Shown here: positions 44,470-56,951 of the stretch, in pieces
Layout of the letters: every line of letters begins with the position of its first letter
Numbering within the stretch: position 1 is the stretch's first letter
Assembly (NCBI GenBank): GCA_947034895.1
Contig: OX344761.1
Location: 87,247,447 to 87,311,446 of the forward strand
Direction: 5' to 3'
Length of the DNA: 64,000 nucleotides
DNA from: Rhytidiadelphus loreus
Lineage: Eukaryota > Streptophyta > Bryopsida > Hypnales > Hylocomiaceae
Notes under the pieces: model-generated
What the model saw: only the letters and a program-made list of their open reading frames with translations
The model's database searches: none
What the model was told of the DNA's origin: nothing
Position numbers and translations under genes: made by a program

Positions 44470-45412
44470 TTAACCCCTAAAGGACCATTGTCCCTTCGGG
44501 GGACAAATGCGTTTTCGGGCAGGTACCTACGGGCTGAAATTTTCTTCTAATAATTTGAATTTCTTTTTGGAGGTAGAAAAGTTGATTAGCTTCATGGGAA
44601 TATATTTTTTTTCGAAATCGGTGCCCGGGAACAATAGTTATGACCAAATAAGCTCAAACAAGGGGACGGCGGGCAGCTCGGGCAGCCCAAAAAAAATGGA
44701 AAAAAATTTGAATTTTTTTTTTTTTTTTTTTTTTCTCGTAGATTATATTTTTTTCTATCTGGAAAGCTTTGATTCATTTCATTTGGATATATAATGAGAA
44801 AGTTATGGACATTATTGTTATTCGGGCAGTTAGAGCATCTTCTTGGAAAAAATAACTTGTAGGATTCATTTCTGAATGCAATTTTTCAAATTTTTCAAAT
44901 TTTTCTTTTTTGCACGGTCTGGTTTACTTGCTAGAACAATCTCACCATTGGGATTAGTGCATTTTAATTCCATCTAAAATATATGAATATTTTAGATTTT
45001 CCTTCTATCTCATACCTACTTCTACTTAACAATTTTCTTAAGTATGATAATTAATTTTTTTTTTAATTATTATTTTTTACCTAAACCCTCAACTCAATTC
45101 TACACTATAAAGATTTAAAGCTCAAAACTCTGTAGTGCAAATATTTTAAGTTAAAAATGTTCAAAGTCAAAAAATATAGTCCCGCAATGTGCTGAAAAAC
45201 TTGTTTTTTCCACTTTAAACGCTGATATCTTGCAATCTGAGCGGTCAAAAATTCTGAAATTTTTTACACACACTCTCATACTAGTTAGGTGTAAGATCCT
45301 ACGGTTAGATGTGAAAATAAAACAATTTTCAATTTTTTTTACTCCTTGCTATAGATATGGCAGTTTTGAGTATTTTCTGGCAGAAAAAAGGCCTTGGTCC
45401 TTTAGGGGTTAA
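44470..45412 (+). mobile_element. TTAA-flanked element, copy H (943 bp)
   Basis: This is the best-preserved copy. It begins TTAA-CCCCTAAAGGACC and ends GGTCCTTTAGGGG-TTAA, a 13-bp perfect inverted repeat inside TTAA. The internal blocks match copy D throughout. Non-coding. Confidence 0.8.
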
Positions 45413-45690
45413 AATGGCGGTATTCCATGTGCCATTTTCAGACTGTCCAGTCTGAACTGTGAAAGTGACATCTAGGACTAATATAGATTTGATACATCTT
45501 TGATTTGTATAGATCTTAGAAATCTAAGACAAATATAGATTTCATACTATGCGATTTGAACTATAAAAATGACATCTAAAATAGGTGTAGGTTTCAAACA
45601 TCTAATAAAGATATAAATTTCAAACATCTGAGGTGGTTGTACACTTCTGACCGCCCGGTCTGAACTATAAAAACTGCCAAAATAACAAAA
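45413..45690. repeat. GGTATTCCA-family MITE fragment next to copy H
   Basis: aaaatggcggtattccatgt directly follows copy H, with a weakly inverted counterpart near 45665-45690. Copy H may have inserted into the TTAA inside the GTTAAAATGG end of this MITE. Confidence 0.45.
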
Positions 45691-48600
45691 TGGCCCATAT
45701 TTATAGTCTTTGCGCCAGCAATGCATGCATTCAAGAACCAGTTGCCCATTCCCTAGATCTATGCAAAATTTGTAGTGGAGGTGCCACCGTTTATGAACTC
45801 AAAATCCAATCTATTTTAATCATATTTGAACACAAGTTGTGAATGCTACCAACTCCTCATTATTGATGATTTAAAGGGTGGTTCTAGCCACGGTATTATA
45901 GAAATATTTGGCCTAAATTAGAATAGCCACAAACAAGGATTGATTTTTGAAAATTCTTTTTGAAGTCTATTTTTAGCATCAAAAATCCAATTCTAAAAAT
46001 GATTGATTGTGATTTTTCCATTCACAATTTTCAACAAGGATGTCCGTTGCAATCTTGACTTTCTATAGTATTAAGGGCTCTTGGAAATGAACCCCAAATA
46101 CACTAGATCTTGGAGAAAATATCATATTAGAAATTCGTTTGATAAAATTGTAGAGTAGGTTTTGAGAAGTCATAAATTGATTGGGGTTATGCATGTTAGG
46201 CCCTTGATCCTCATATTTTTTTGGTGACCAACTTTTTAGATTTGGCATGTGAAAAGAGGATTTAAAGACTTCAAATCACTTTAATACCCTCATGATCAAA
46301 CATTGTAATCTTTCAATCCGTAAGTGATATCATGGTGTTTTCTTTTCCTATGTGATTTCTAACATGTCTAGTTTGAATTTGTACAATTACAATTTAAAAA
46401 AAATTGATTCAATATAAAAAAATGTCTTGAACCTTCTTGGGTCTCTAGATCGTCATTTGTTGATTGTACTGTCTAAGTGAAGGGGCATTGGACCTAAATT
46501 GTGAAACTTCTTATTTTTTAGCTTATTTGGTTTTTTTTTAATTCCAATTTGATAGACGCCCTCGGAGTAGTCTTCATATATATAGTATTGTTTGCAACCA
46601 AAGACAAATGAACTCTTCAAAGGGTAGTATTGTGGGTTGAAGTTTGTAACAATGCATGAATTATGGCAAAGAGACAAAAAAAAACCACAATATATCTTCT
46701 TAATCCTTGATTGTTGAATTTACAACTAGTTTTATTTAAATTGACTATGAAGTCTAATGCAACTAAGGCAATGGAGGGATCCGTTGATTGCAACCCTCTA
46801 ACGGTTGTTTGGAAAAACTAGGCTCAAAAGCCCTCTTTCTTAGAACAAAATAGTAAATGGATCAAATTGGTGAGAGATTGCAATTATATTTTTGTTTGGC
46901 TCTATATATGATGAACACATTTTTTCTACATTTTCTTTCATCAAGAGTAAAGTACAGAGGCATTGGAAAAGGAGGCACATAGATATGTTTGTTCACCTAT
47001 TTTTACAAGATTTCTTCACCTCAAAGAACTTCCCCTTCTATGATGCAATTGGAAATTTGGCGTTATACAAGGGTTAGACTTGGTGCTCAATCATAATTAG
47101 ACTCCTTTGCTTCAATGATATCAACAAGTCTTAGACTACATGTTTATTGTTCAAGATTTGTATTAATTTGGTTAGGAGGGACTCAGGATTGCAAATGGTG
47201 CATGACCACATAATTAGGGTTCAAATCCCCTTCCAAGTTGTTTTCTTGCATGTTGTATTTTCATAAATATGTTGTGTGTGTTTTTTGCAATTGTTTTGGT
47301 CATACTTGTTTTGTAGATGATGCAATATTAGAGTAGGAAGAACTATTTAAGCATTGTACAAGAATCATGAATTTAATGAATGTATCCATAAATGATTCAT
47401 TCCATTTTACAAAGTCACACTTAAACTTCATTAATAAAGTAGGAGAGACTTTGTAATTGAACTAAGCATTCGCCAACAATTTGGGACAATCCCTCTCTAA
47501 AGGAGCCAAACCTCTTTGTGAAGCAAGGGACATGCCACATTAACCACTTTTAGTTGTAAAAATTTGCATTCTTATTTCAACTACAAAAAAAAAAATGAAT
47601 TTACAAGTATTGCATTTTGCAAGAATTATAAAATTTAGAAGCCACTTATATACATGTCTAGATGATGTCTATAACATACTATCCTTACATTCTAAAAGAT
47701 GAGGGAGCAATTTTCTTGTCCAATTTAATTTTGTTAAGATTGGTTGTTATTTTGCATTGCAAGTACATTCCTATGATGGAAATATAATATCAAAAACAAG
47801 ATTTTAAATTTCTCTTTCGGATAATCAAAGGTCTTAAAAAACATTAAAAGCACAAGTATGATAATTTGTCAAAATTATATTTTAAATGGAAAAGGATTTT
47901 TTTTAATTTCAAAAAATAAAATTGAAAAATAATATCCACCTTCAATAAACTCTATATTTTATATCTCTTCTAGTAGATGGCTTCATGTCATTGCATACCA
48001 CACATATAATGGTAGTGCAATGACATAAAAAGATTTTGTTGATTTGAGAAACATATTGCAACTCACAAAAGAATTCTAGTGTTTACAAATCATTTCTTCA
48101 AATCTCTTTTTCAATTGATAAAGAATGTAGGAAAAATGCATGAATAAGATACTTGGTGGTGAATTCTGCAAAATCCTATTTATAATATTATGATTATTTA
48201 TAAATATATAAAAATGTTATTACCCAAATGCCATGACTATATAAAAAGGGGAATTTTCAAAGTTTGCATGTTGATATCCATTACTACAAATCTACAATAA
48301 TGTTTGTGCTTGAACAAAATCATTTGAATTTTTCTACTGTATTCTTTGACTACCTTGCCATTACAATTCTTTGTAGCGTACTTTCAACAACAAGCTTTTC
48401 CCATTCAATTTAAGTGAAAATCAAAATGTTTATAACCACAAGGTCTCTAGCATTCATTTAAAATCAAGCTATATACATAATTTTAATTCAATTGATACTT
48501 AGGAATTCTTGATGAAATAAGGACATAGAATCTCATTGACTAGTAAGTTTACACAATCCATTAGTTGCAACACAAAAATATGCCATTGTTGCATTTTTAT

Positions 48601-48778
48601 CTTGTTGGAATTGAAAATAGTGTCATACTTGAGTTCCTAGTACATTTTGTCTTCCATTTAGTATCACCCTTTGTAAAATTAACACAAAGTACTCAAACTT
48701 GACATATAAAAGTTGTTTAATCAAATGTGAATACAACATGACAAATTCTCACAATATCCACTAAATGAGCAATTATCA
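45691..48778. other. AT-rich intergenic region
   Basis: About 3 kb with no supportable gene, RNA or clear element ends. Short open frames here have AT-biased, low-complexity translations. Confidence 0.5.
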
Positions 48779-49161
48779 TTACATTATTGATCATTGTTGG
48801 GGGCTCCCTTTTGTTCCCTAAAATGAAGGTAACCCCTAGCAAAATCATTCCTAACAAGGCCAATTACAATGATTCATGAATTAAACTTAACAAAAAAAAT
48901 TTGGTGGGTATTTTGGGAAGGAATGGACCCTAGGAGAAGGAATTAGCTCATTTTACAATATCATAACATTATTGATCATTATTGGTGGTCTCCCTTTTGC
49001 TCCCGAGAATGAAGGAAGCCCCTAACAAAATCATTCCTAACAAAGCCAATTACACCAATTTATACATTAAACTTTATAAAAAAATTTGACAGATATCTCG
49101 GGAAAGAATATCCCTATTGTCCTAGGACAAGGAACTAGGACAAGGAATTAGCTCATTTTAC
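48779..49161. repeat. Two tandem ~180-200-bp repeats
   Basis: Unit 1 is about 48779-48960 and unit 2 about 48961-49161. Both run from attattgatcatt through ctcccttttg, gaatgaagg.agcccctaac.aaatcattcctaacaa, to ggaattagctcattttacaat. Confidence 0.75.
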
Positions 49162-49979
49162 AATGTCACGTATACAGTGTGACATAACAGAGGGTGGAGT
49201 GAATCTCTAGTTCAGTACACGATTGGATTCTTGGATGCGGTAGGTTGCCCATACCCTACGGATGACTAACACTCCCAAGGATGAAACTCAACCCAACAGA
49301 TGCTGAGAAAACAACATTCATCCCAATTGCATCCACTCCGCCCTCGCACAATATTCAAACAACAGTTGCACGCTTCCTCGTCCTCCCCACCCCCAACTCA
49401 AAAGGAACAATCTCTGCAATCAAACAAAATCTCGCAATCTCCCCATCACCCAGATCGCTAGTAACCTTTCCGTGCTCCACACCATCTCCAAAATTATCCC
49501 AAACGGCCAAGAAACGCCCAAGAACTCGCCATTTCTTTACAATACCAGTGTCGAATGCAATGACAGCTTTTTCTTGTGATTGTGGAATACGAGACAAGCT
49601 CATGTGGAGATCACGTGGATTGGCATTTAAGTGAGGTTTTAATTGCATTGTAAAGCAGTGAAATCGTTTGTTCACATGTCTTGGTAGCGTAATAGGATCA
49701 GCACCTTCAACTCTTTGGTGAAGATTTGGGCTGAACCCTAAAAGGAGGATCAGGAAGCACAAATTGGGGCTTTCATGTTGTTTTTAAGCTCCGAGGGGTT
49801 TCCAGGGAAATTTTGAGATTTGAAGGAGACTCGAGGCCTGAGAGATTTGAAGAGATTTTGGAATTTAGGGCACTGATACTCTCCCCGCATATGTGAGGAC
49901 ATGAAGCGGCTCAAGTGACTCTTGCGAGTGGAGAATTTGGAGAAGCCAGTGCTAAACTGCAGGTGGTCAATTTTTTTCC
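49162..49979. other. Upstream region of the two-RRM gene; possible small frames
   Basis: The region is GC-richer than its surroundings. A minus-strand frame (49762-49355, 135 codons) and a plus-strand frame (49281-49634, 117 codons) overlap each other, and I recognise neither. At most one could be real. It more likely holds the 5' UTR and promoter of the gene starting at 49980, or a divergent unknown transcript. Confidence 0.3.
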
Positions 49980-52900
49980 ATGGGAACTCCTCAGTACAAT
50001 CAATGGGCTCCAACGCAACCTGATGCTGCAGTTTATGATGAGGTTCTTTTCCAATGCCTTTACCATGCTTCAGAGTGGAAAAATTGCATCTGAAATTCCA
50101 TCAATTCATGTTGCTCGCTCTACTACATTGCAGTCTTTCTTAGGTCTGTTTTATTTTATTTTTCATCGATGTGTGCGGGCTCCTATCTGTGGAAGACACT
50201 CGATTTCACGTTTCAAAAGAATGTATCACCAGGGGACACAGTGTGATGCAGCTATATTGTTCACTTAGACCTAATAAGAATTTCGATGTAGTGAGTTTTC
50301 ATTGCGTAGAATCCCAAGCGTGGAGTCAAAGATGGCTCAAATTCATAGCTCTGCCATCTCACAGGTGGAATGATGGTAATGAGCATATGGGCATTGGCTT
50401 GCAGTGAGAGATTCTACACTCGTCTTTTAGTGTGTATCTTCAACCTTTGTAGAAAAGTTTTCAGCATTTTGTTAATAAGTATGCCATGGATTTACAATCT
50501 GGCATTTTCTAGTTGTTAGAGTAGTCTGTGGGAGATCAACTGATCTGGAGCGGGATTGATGAAATTGTTTGGTGGCAATGGTGTGTTGGGACAGGTACGA
50601 ACTATATTTGTTTTAGGTTTCCCTCCTGATGTGAAGGAACGAGAACTGCAAAATCTGCTGCGGTGGTGGCCCGGCTATGAAGCGTCGCAGATGAATTTCA
50701 AATGTGAGCAACCCATGGGTTTTGCGCTTTTCTCCACAGCTGCTATGGCCATGTCTGCTCGGGATGCTCTTCAGGTGCATACAGAATAATAAGCAATCTT
50801 CATGTTTTCCGAAGAGTCAATGCTATGGGAGCTTTTGGGTATCAAGTTTTTGTCAGTCAAGTCCATGACTTGTTAGCAACCTGAGGTTTGACCCCTAATG
50901 GCCCAAGAGACCCAAATTGGACCTAATGTTTATCAGGTTTGAGTAGGTCATATGGGAACTTTCTTTTGTTCATGCAATTCTGTATTATTTTGTGACAACA
51001 CATGCAATGTTCTTCACTTATTTTTGGCGATCTAAAATTTAGCACTAGTTAAAATCTACCGTTTTCACAACATGATCAATCGGATTGGTCGATTTATAAC
51101 CATGAATCCTGGGTCATTTCGGGGTTAAAGATTTGTGGCACTCGGATGGCCGAGGTTATGTGCTCCTTGATTGTATTTAGGCACCTCACCTGATGCTAGA
51201 GGTTTTTCTACTTCTGATAACCTGCTGTAGTTTGTACCAAAGGCTCATTCAATTGTCCGTCTGTCTGTCTGGAATCAGAATTTGGTTTTCGACGCAGACA
51301 CAAATTCCATATTGCGAGCTGAAATGGCGAAGAAGAACCTATTCGTGAAGAGAGGTGATATTCTCATATTCAAAGAAGTTGAATTCTGTAGTTTTATTGC
51401 AAGGTTTTGGTTTCTGGCTAACTTACATGTGCTTAACCCCTAAGAGCCAAAATGGTCGAAGGCAACCACTTCCCACTGCCATATCTATAGGATTTACAAA
51501 TAGTTATTGAGTAAGCTTCAAGGAAGGTAGCAAAATATACTAATAGAAAATTGAAAACTAACCCGACGTTTTGACTTCTGCCCGTCAAAACGGAAGTCAC
51601 AAATAATTGACCATGAGTGTCCAAAATGGAGTTTCTATTTTAGTTCAGGAATTAGTTTACCTGTAGGTACCCAAAAATAATGACCAAAAATACCCTCTTC
51701 CACAGCTATTGGAGTTGAAATAGATCATTTATGAAGTTTAAAAAAAGGTAAAAGATGTATCGATTGAAAGATGAAATCATACCTCACATTCTTGAATGAT
51801 CCATATGTTTTGAGAATTATTAGAATCAACTATTCGATTCCAAGTAGACGTTCTATTTTTATCATTGAGCACTAGGGGTTAACGCAGTTTCGAGCCAGTC
51901 CATGTGGATTAGAACATGAGCAAGCTTGCCATTATTATAGTTGAACATGTGTGCTTTTCTACACTTCTAATATTTCAAAGTGGGGTGCAGGAGTGACCGG
52001 AGATCTGAACCCGAGTTTTGACGCAAGTAAGCGCATGCGCACTGGAGGTGGTGATTACTCTCCGGCTCCTTTTCCTGCACCATACCCTCCTGCCTACCCT
52101 GCCCAGCCCTTGGCTGTTGCTGCACCTGCATGGGGGCCTCAAACGTAACCAACTTGCTGCATTAATTTTCATGCTGGGTCATCGCTTCAAATCGGGCGAT
52201 CAGTAACCTTTATATAGTTTTGAACGAAAACATTCATGAAGCTCTGATACCTCAGCATTGTCTGAAGTGTTCATATCGTACACTGATGGGCTAAGGGGCT
52301 TAGTTCGTGTTGGTCTGCAGCTATGTGCAGCCGCAACCACAGTATGATCAGTATGCTGCCTATCCGGCACCACAAGCTTCACCAATAGCACCAGCTGGCT
52401 ATGCTCCAGTGCAGGTAACTATCTTCCCAATCTTCCCTCCTAATAGTTCTTCTTAACTCCCCATTGCCCAAGCTAATAATAGATATCCTAATTGGAAGCT
52501 ATAGACTATTTTAATAGTAACCAATAGTAACTTTCGAAACTAAAAACTATTTTCTTTCAATGGATACATTTTGTTCCTTCAGTTGAAGCTTCCTAAATGA
52601 TTTATTTTAAATCCTATGAATATGAAAGTGGCCATTTTGGCAATTAGGGGGTAGCGTGCATTCCGTAAGTTGTGGTTGTTTTCACCAAAACGTGACATTT
52701 CTCTCCCTATTCAGATCAATCATTACGAGCGGTTGTTATTGTGTCCACTCTCAATCATGGCTTAATTACAGGTTTTGGTGGTAGGAAATCCTGTTGCTAG
52801 GATTTTCTTGATTGTGAGTATAGTAACTTCATGTAATGAGTCGTCATTTCAAAGGATCACTATCACTATAATAAAACTTGGTAAAAAAAACCGCAGTGGA

Positions 52901-55091
52901 AATCAGCTGCGGTTGTTTGGACCACCGTTCTGCGCAATTTCAAAACGACTACAGATTGTTTTGTTTTGTTTTACGACTGAGATTTTGAGAATTTGGGGCG
53001 TGTAATATATTGTCTTAAAGGTATTTTCAAGACCTTTTCAACGGTATATTACACGCCCCAAAATTCTCAAAATTGCAGTCGTAAAACGAAAACGAAATAT
53101 CCGTAGTCATTTTGGGACTGCTAAGAACGGTGGTCTAAACAACCGCAGCTGATTTCCACTGCAGTTTTTTCTTACCAAGTTCTGTTATAGTGTTGTGTAG
53201 CTATAGAGAGCCGGAAGTTTGTATGGAGATCTGTTGGAAGAGGACAGCACCAACTGTTGTGGATCATCTAACTACAATTAAGTAGAATCTATTTTTGCAT
53301 ATTTTTAGTTCTTGGATGATCATGCAGAACACAAAGGACAATCCTCCTTGCAACACATTGTTTATAGGGAATCTAGGAGAGGCCGTGAATGAGACTGAGC
53401 TGCGATCTCTGTTTAACGGGTGGGTTTGTCTTTCCGTTCTAAGCATTTTGTTTGTTAGTGTGAAATGTTCACCGGTTCTGGGAATGCAGATAATCGAAGA
53501 ACTCTCTAAACCCTGTCATATTTCTATCTCAGAGTCTAGTTTTGATTGCTCTTAGCTGCAATATATTTAGCGTCTTTCCAGAGCCTGGTTTTCTCTGTCA
53601 ATCTGATGGCTCTTGCAAGATATCGGTGCAAATTCTAGATGTGAATATCCTGCTGCATCTGATTGTATTTCCAGGCAACCAGGTTTCAGACAAATGAAAA
53701 TTTTGCGACATGGCAAGAACACTGTTTGCTTCATTGAGTTTCTGGTAAGCCGTTGTAGTCTTCCTCACATTTTGAATGCAGTCATTCTTCACTGGTTTGC
53801 CTTCTAGGACACGTTATGCCCACTTGATGCCATGTACTTGATGCCATGTTGGACGCATGATGTATGATGCCTTATTGGATGGTTGCCAAATATGTAAGAC
53901 AATCTGTTCAGATATTATGGAGTATTCCAGAACACTACCAAACGTATATTCCAAGTTAATTCTAAAATTATGCTTATATGATGAACAAGGGGCCTGACAA
54001 ACATTGTGTCGAACATATTGAACATCACGCCTGTCTCTGTCTAATTTCTGCAGCATCTTGAGCCCCCATCTAAACTTTAACTGGATTTTCTAGGAGGGTG
54101 ACCCTGTGCTTATATAGTACCATTTTGTTTCCAGTAACTCAATTTCTTTTTGTCATGCAGGATGTGAATAGTGCAATGTCAGTACATGCAAACTTGCAAG
54201 GTGCTGTTCTTTCAACATCAGACAGAGGTGGCATTAGAATACAATATCCTCCCATCACTCATGTATATCATACTTGACATGCATGGTCTCATGTTCAGTC
54301 AATTCTGTCTTTCTGCTTGTGTTCAGAAATTTGGTCCAGGTTTGATTGATCAAACCGATGTCACAGTGGTGGTAATGTGGCTTGTTGCTGCTGGGACCAC
54401 TGTTGCTGTTGTTGTATGACTTCACTTTTATTCTTAGCTTCTATCATCAATTTCATTAAATTGGCATGATTCCGGTGCCAAAATTTGAGACACAAATCTA
54501 TACAAATCTCTAAAAACTGGACAGCTATAGATTTAAGACCACCCGTCGTGAAAGTGCCAAACTCGTGGAATAACCAGGGGGGAATACCACCAAATTTAAC
54601 GAAATTTGCGTTATCTATGTCTACTCTTGCAAGGTACCTAGTGGGGAGTTCGGTTGTCAAGTTAGTTAACTTGGTTGGTGTGGGCGGATTTAGCACTTCA
54701 AACCATTGGTGTAGGCATTGTACGTTTGCATGTCCAAAATTGGGGAGTTAATTACGTTAACCAGTGAAAATTCATTGTAAGTTATCTATGAGTAGCAAGC
54801 ACCAATTTGCTAAACTGGCACAACTTGGCAGTGTGGGCATGTAGCAACTAATTCCTGTTACTTGGTTTGGTGCTAACATATACAGTAGTTGCATGCCTTA
54901 ACTTGCACAAGTTCTCGAAGAATCCCTACGGAAGGAAAAGAGAAGGTGCAGTGAGCGCGCTCCATGAATCAGGGGTACAAATGGCAACAACGATACCAAT
55001 GGTATCAGCTGCGGACGTGAATGGAGGCGTAGAACACACGGTGCCTCCTCCCCTGGCGGTGGTGGTTCCGCAAGAGCAAGCAGCTGTCTAG
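49980..55091 (+). CDS. Plant Whi3/scw1-like protein with two RRM domains, nine exons
   Basis: The exons are 49980-50042, 50595-50774, 51279-51354, 51991-52144, 52321-52414, 53328-53419, 53675-53744, 54161-54243 and 54911-55091. All phases agree, giving 330 residues. Exon 1 encodes MGTPQYNQWAPTQPDAAVYDE. RRM1 (about 22-106) has RNP2 IFVLGF and RNP1 MGFALFST. A Pro/Ala/Tyr-rich linker follows (about 107-189). RRM2 (about 198-275) has LFIGNL and TVCFIEF. The tail contains FSKNPYGRKREG. This architecture is that of plant 'cell wall integrity protein scw1-like' RNA-binding proteins; mRNA targets are unknown. The last intron has no GT donor at the conserved position but has a U12-type donor (ATATCCT at 54244) and branch site (CCTTAAC at 54896-54902). 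A GT-AG alternative (54262/54912) would insert YPPITH. Introns host at least four MITE-like elements. Confidence 0.85.
50886..51127. repeat. ~240-bp TTAA-type MITE in intron 2 of the RRM gene
   Basis: It begins TTGACCCCTAATGGCCCAAG and ends CCTGGGTCATTTCGGGGTTAA, imperfect inverted ends. A related copy is at about 56745-56951 (cctctagccccttgaaaacc, then ccaaattaggccatatttct and gagtaggt..atatgg). Confidence 0.5.
51433..51882. mobile_element. TTAA-flanked element, copy I (450 bp), in intron 3 of the RRM gene
   Basis: It begins TTAA-CCCCTAAGAGCC and ends GAGCACTAGGGG-TTAA. Short or internally deleted, non-coding, within intron 51355-51990. Confidence 0.6.
52864..53192. mobile_element. Foldback MITE (329 bp) in intron 5 of the RRM gene
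   Basis: Long inverted arms run from CACTATAATAAAACTTGG at the left to the complementary ttaccaagttctgttatagtg at the right. The arms share ccgcagtggaaatcagctgc, the ggaccaccgtt block and the ggggcgtgtaatata block. The two arms meet near 53020-53040, so the element is almost entirely palindromic. Target duplication is unclear, and so is the superfamily. Confidence 0.8.
54244..54910 (+). other. Putative U12-type intron (AT..AA ends)
   Basis: The donor region ATATCCT matches the U12 AT-type consensus core exactly. The branch-site core CCTTAAC lies at 54896-54902, about 9-10 bases before the proposed 3' end. Removing 54244-54910 joins CA with G to give Gln and yields RIQ-FSKNPYG, the conserved end of RRM2. 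The nearest AC dinucleotide (54907-54908) and AG (54910-54911) would both put the conserved downstream frame out of register with this donor. Confidence 0.6.
54450..54615. repeat. GGTATTCCA-family MITE in the last intron of the RRM gene
   Basis: The ends atcaatttcattaaattggc and ggaataccaccaaatttaac (continuing to gaaatttg) are inverted and match the family at 5907-6152. Confidence 0.5.
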
Positions 55092-56212
55092 CTGGACATG
55101 ATGTGTCAGTTGTTGTGATCTTCTAAGATTGTACTTCCATCTCTAACTTAACGCTCAGTTTTTCTTTCACTGCACCCTCAGCATTGCCACATGGACTTCC
55201 TCCTCTTGAGTTTTAAAGTGTTGGCGAGTGTATGTCCACCACGTCGTGGTGCTTTCAGAAATGTGTTCTTTATGTTGAGAAAAGTTTTTCACGAGATGAT
55301 ATTTGCGAGAGCCAAATATTATTCATCATGTCTCAAGCATGATCTTGGCTTACCTTATTACCTTACCTTCTGCTTGCTCTTTGGACTGACTGCGTCATGT
55401 AAGTTCCCTGTTTCTCTCCTTGTTTTATTCCGTTTTTAATAAATTAAATGCACATTCTTGAATAATGTTTTTGTCTCTTTTGACACAACTCATTGTGGTC
55501 CGTTCCGTTTCAATCACTTGCTTTCCTGTACATTTTTGCTTGAACCAAATCAGTAAACACTATTGGAAATTCGTTTTTATGTCCTGTTGTGCGAGCAGGG
55601 GGACCACCTAACTCGGGAGTTCCACCCAACGTAGTTGTAATTGGTCACCAACTGACATGATTTCTACATTCTCGAATTCCGTCAGTCAGTCATGTTGGGG
55701 ACAGCAAGTTTATCATTGCACACTTTCCGTGTCTTGACTGTCCGTACTAATCTGTTGGATGACTGGGAAGTTGGCAGGGCTGGTTCTCCATTCACCTAAT
55801 ATCTGGGGTCTGAAATTTCGTTGAAGGGTATGATAGAAGAGCCTCCACTCCACTCATCATTCATGGGTTAGTCTGTCGGCATCCTCTTCCGCAATGTCGA
55901 TCTAGGGTTCATTATTCAAGGGTGTTGCTTGATCGGGTCAATACCGTGCAGTTTGGGAAGTTGGTCACTACTGCTTTGCAGGTACTCAGACACCTCTTTA
56001 GAAATTTGCCGGGCAATCATGTGTCAATTATGAAAGACCTTAAAAGTTGTTGGGAAAATGGACTCTTGGTATAAGTTGGTGCTTAATTTTTGGTGCAGTC
56101 ACAAGGGAATTCCAACCTTGGTGCCGTAAATGGAGTGATTCACTGATTTTGTAAGTATTTGAAATACCGTTCGAAGAAAATTTACTGCTTCTGAAATAAT
56201 GTCACGTGATGC
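55092..56212. other. 3' flank of the RRM gene
   Basis: It probably includes the 3' UTR. No further gene is supported. Composition is moderately balanced to about 56000, then becomes AT-rich. Confidence 0.45.
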
Positions 56213-56951
56213 TTGACCCATAAAGGACCAGTTGTCTCCTTAAGGGACAAATGGAAGTTCTTGGAGGTTCCTACTGTCTCAATTTTTTTATTGCAATTGG
56301 TGATCGGGAGCAATGATTGGGAATAAACGGTAGCTAGTTCAAAGTTAGCCAGTGGCAGTGGGAAAAAGGCCGGTTGTATTTTGAAAACAAAGGATGCAAA
56401 ACTAGAAGGCAATTGATAGGGCTGGAAATCAACCAATACCTCTAAAAAATTGGAGGATGTTTTACATGCCTCCTTTCAACATTTGGTGGATTTCAGCTGT
56501 GATGGGTTAATACTCATTGGCTAATATCTAGGCAAGGCAAGGGTCATATCTGGACATCAACCTTGTGAGACATGGTATCAAACTAAGGGGTTCGACAACT
56601 TAGGTGGTGGTTTTCAGGAATTGGGGTAATAGGATAAAATGCATACTAAAAATGCTTACGCAGTACAATAGCTTTGATTTGCAACTTTTTTAATGCATTC
56701 AATTCATGACAGTCTATTTGAGCTCTTACAAAAATCTTGCTTAGAATCTCAACTTGAACCTCTAGCCCCTTGAAAACCAAACCAAGAGGCCCAAATTAGG
56801 CCATATTTCTATTGGCATAAATCTGAGTAGGTAATATGGTGACTTTGATTTTTCAAATTATTTTGTTGTGCCTAAACATAGAATATTCTTCATTGATTTG
56901 GGTGATATGAACATGGCCTCAATTGAATTATTATTAGCAAATTATGACAAG
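56213..56951. repeat. Fragments of TTAA-type elements
   Basis: 56213-56350 resembles the first ~130 bases of copies D and H (ttgacccataaaggaccagt, then ggttcctac and ggtgatcgggagcaatga). 56745-56951 is related to the ~240-bp MITE at 50886-51127. Confidence 0.5.

Noticed and set aside
49281..49762. Overlapping opposite frames upstream of the RRM gene
   Set aside because: No recognisable domain and mutual overlap; kept only as a note in the region entry.
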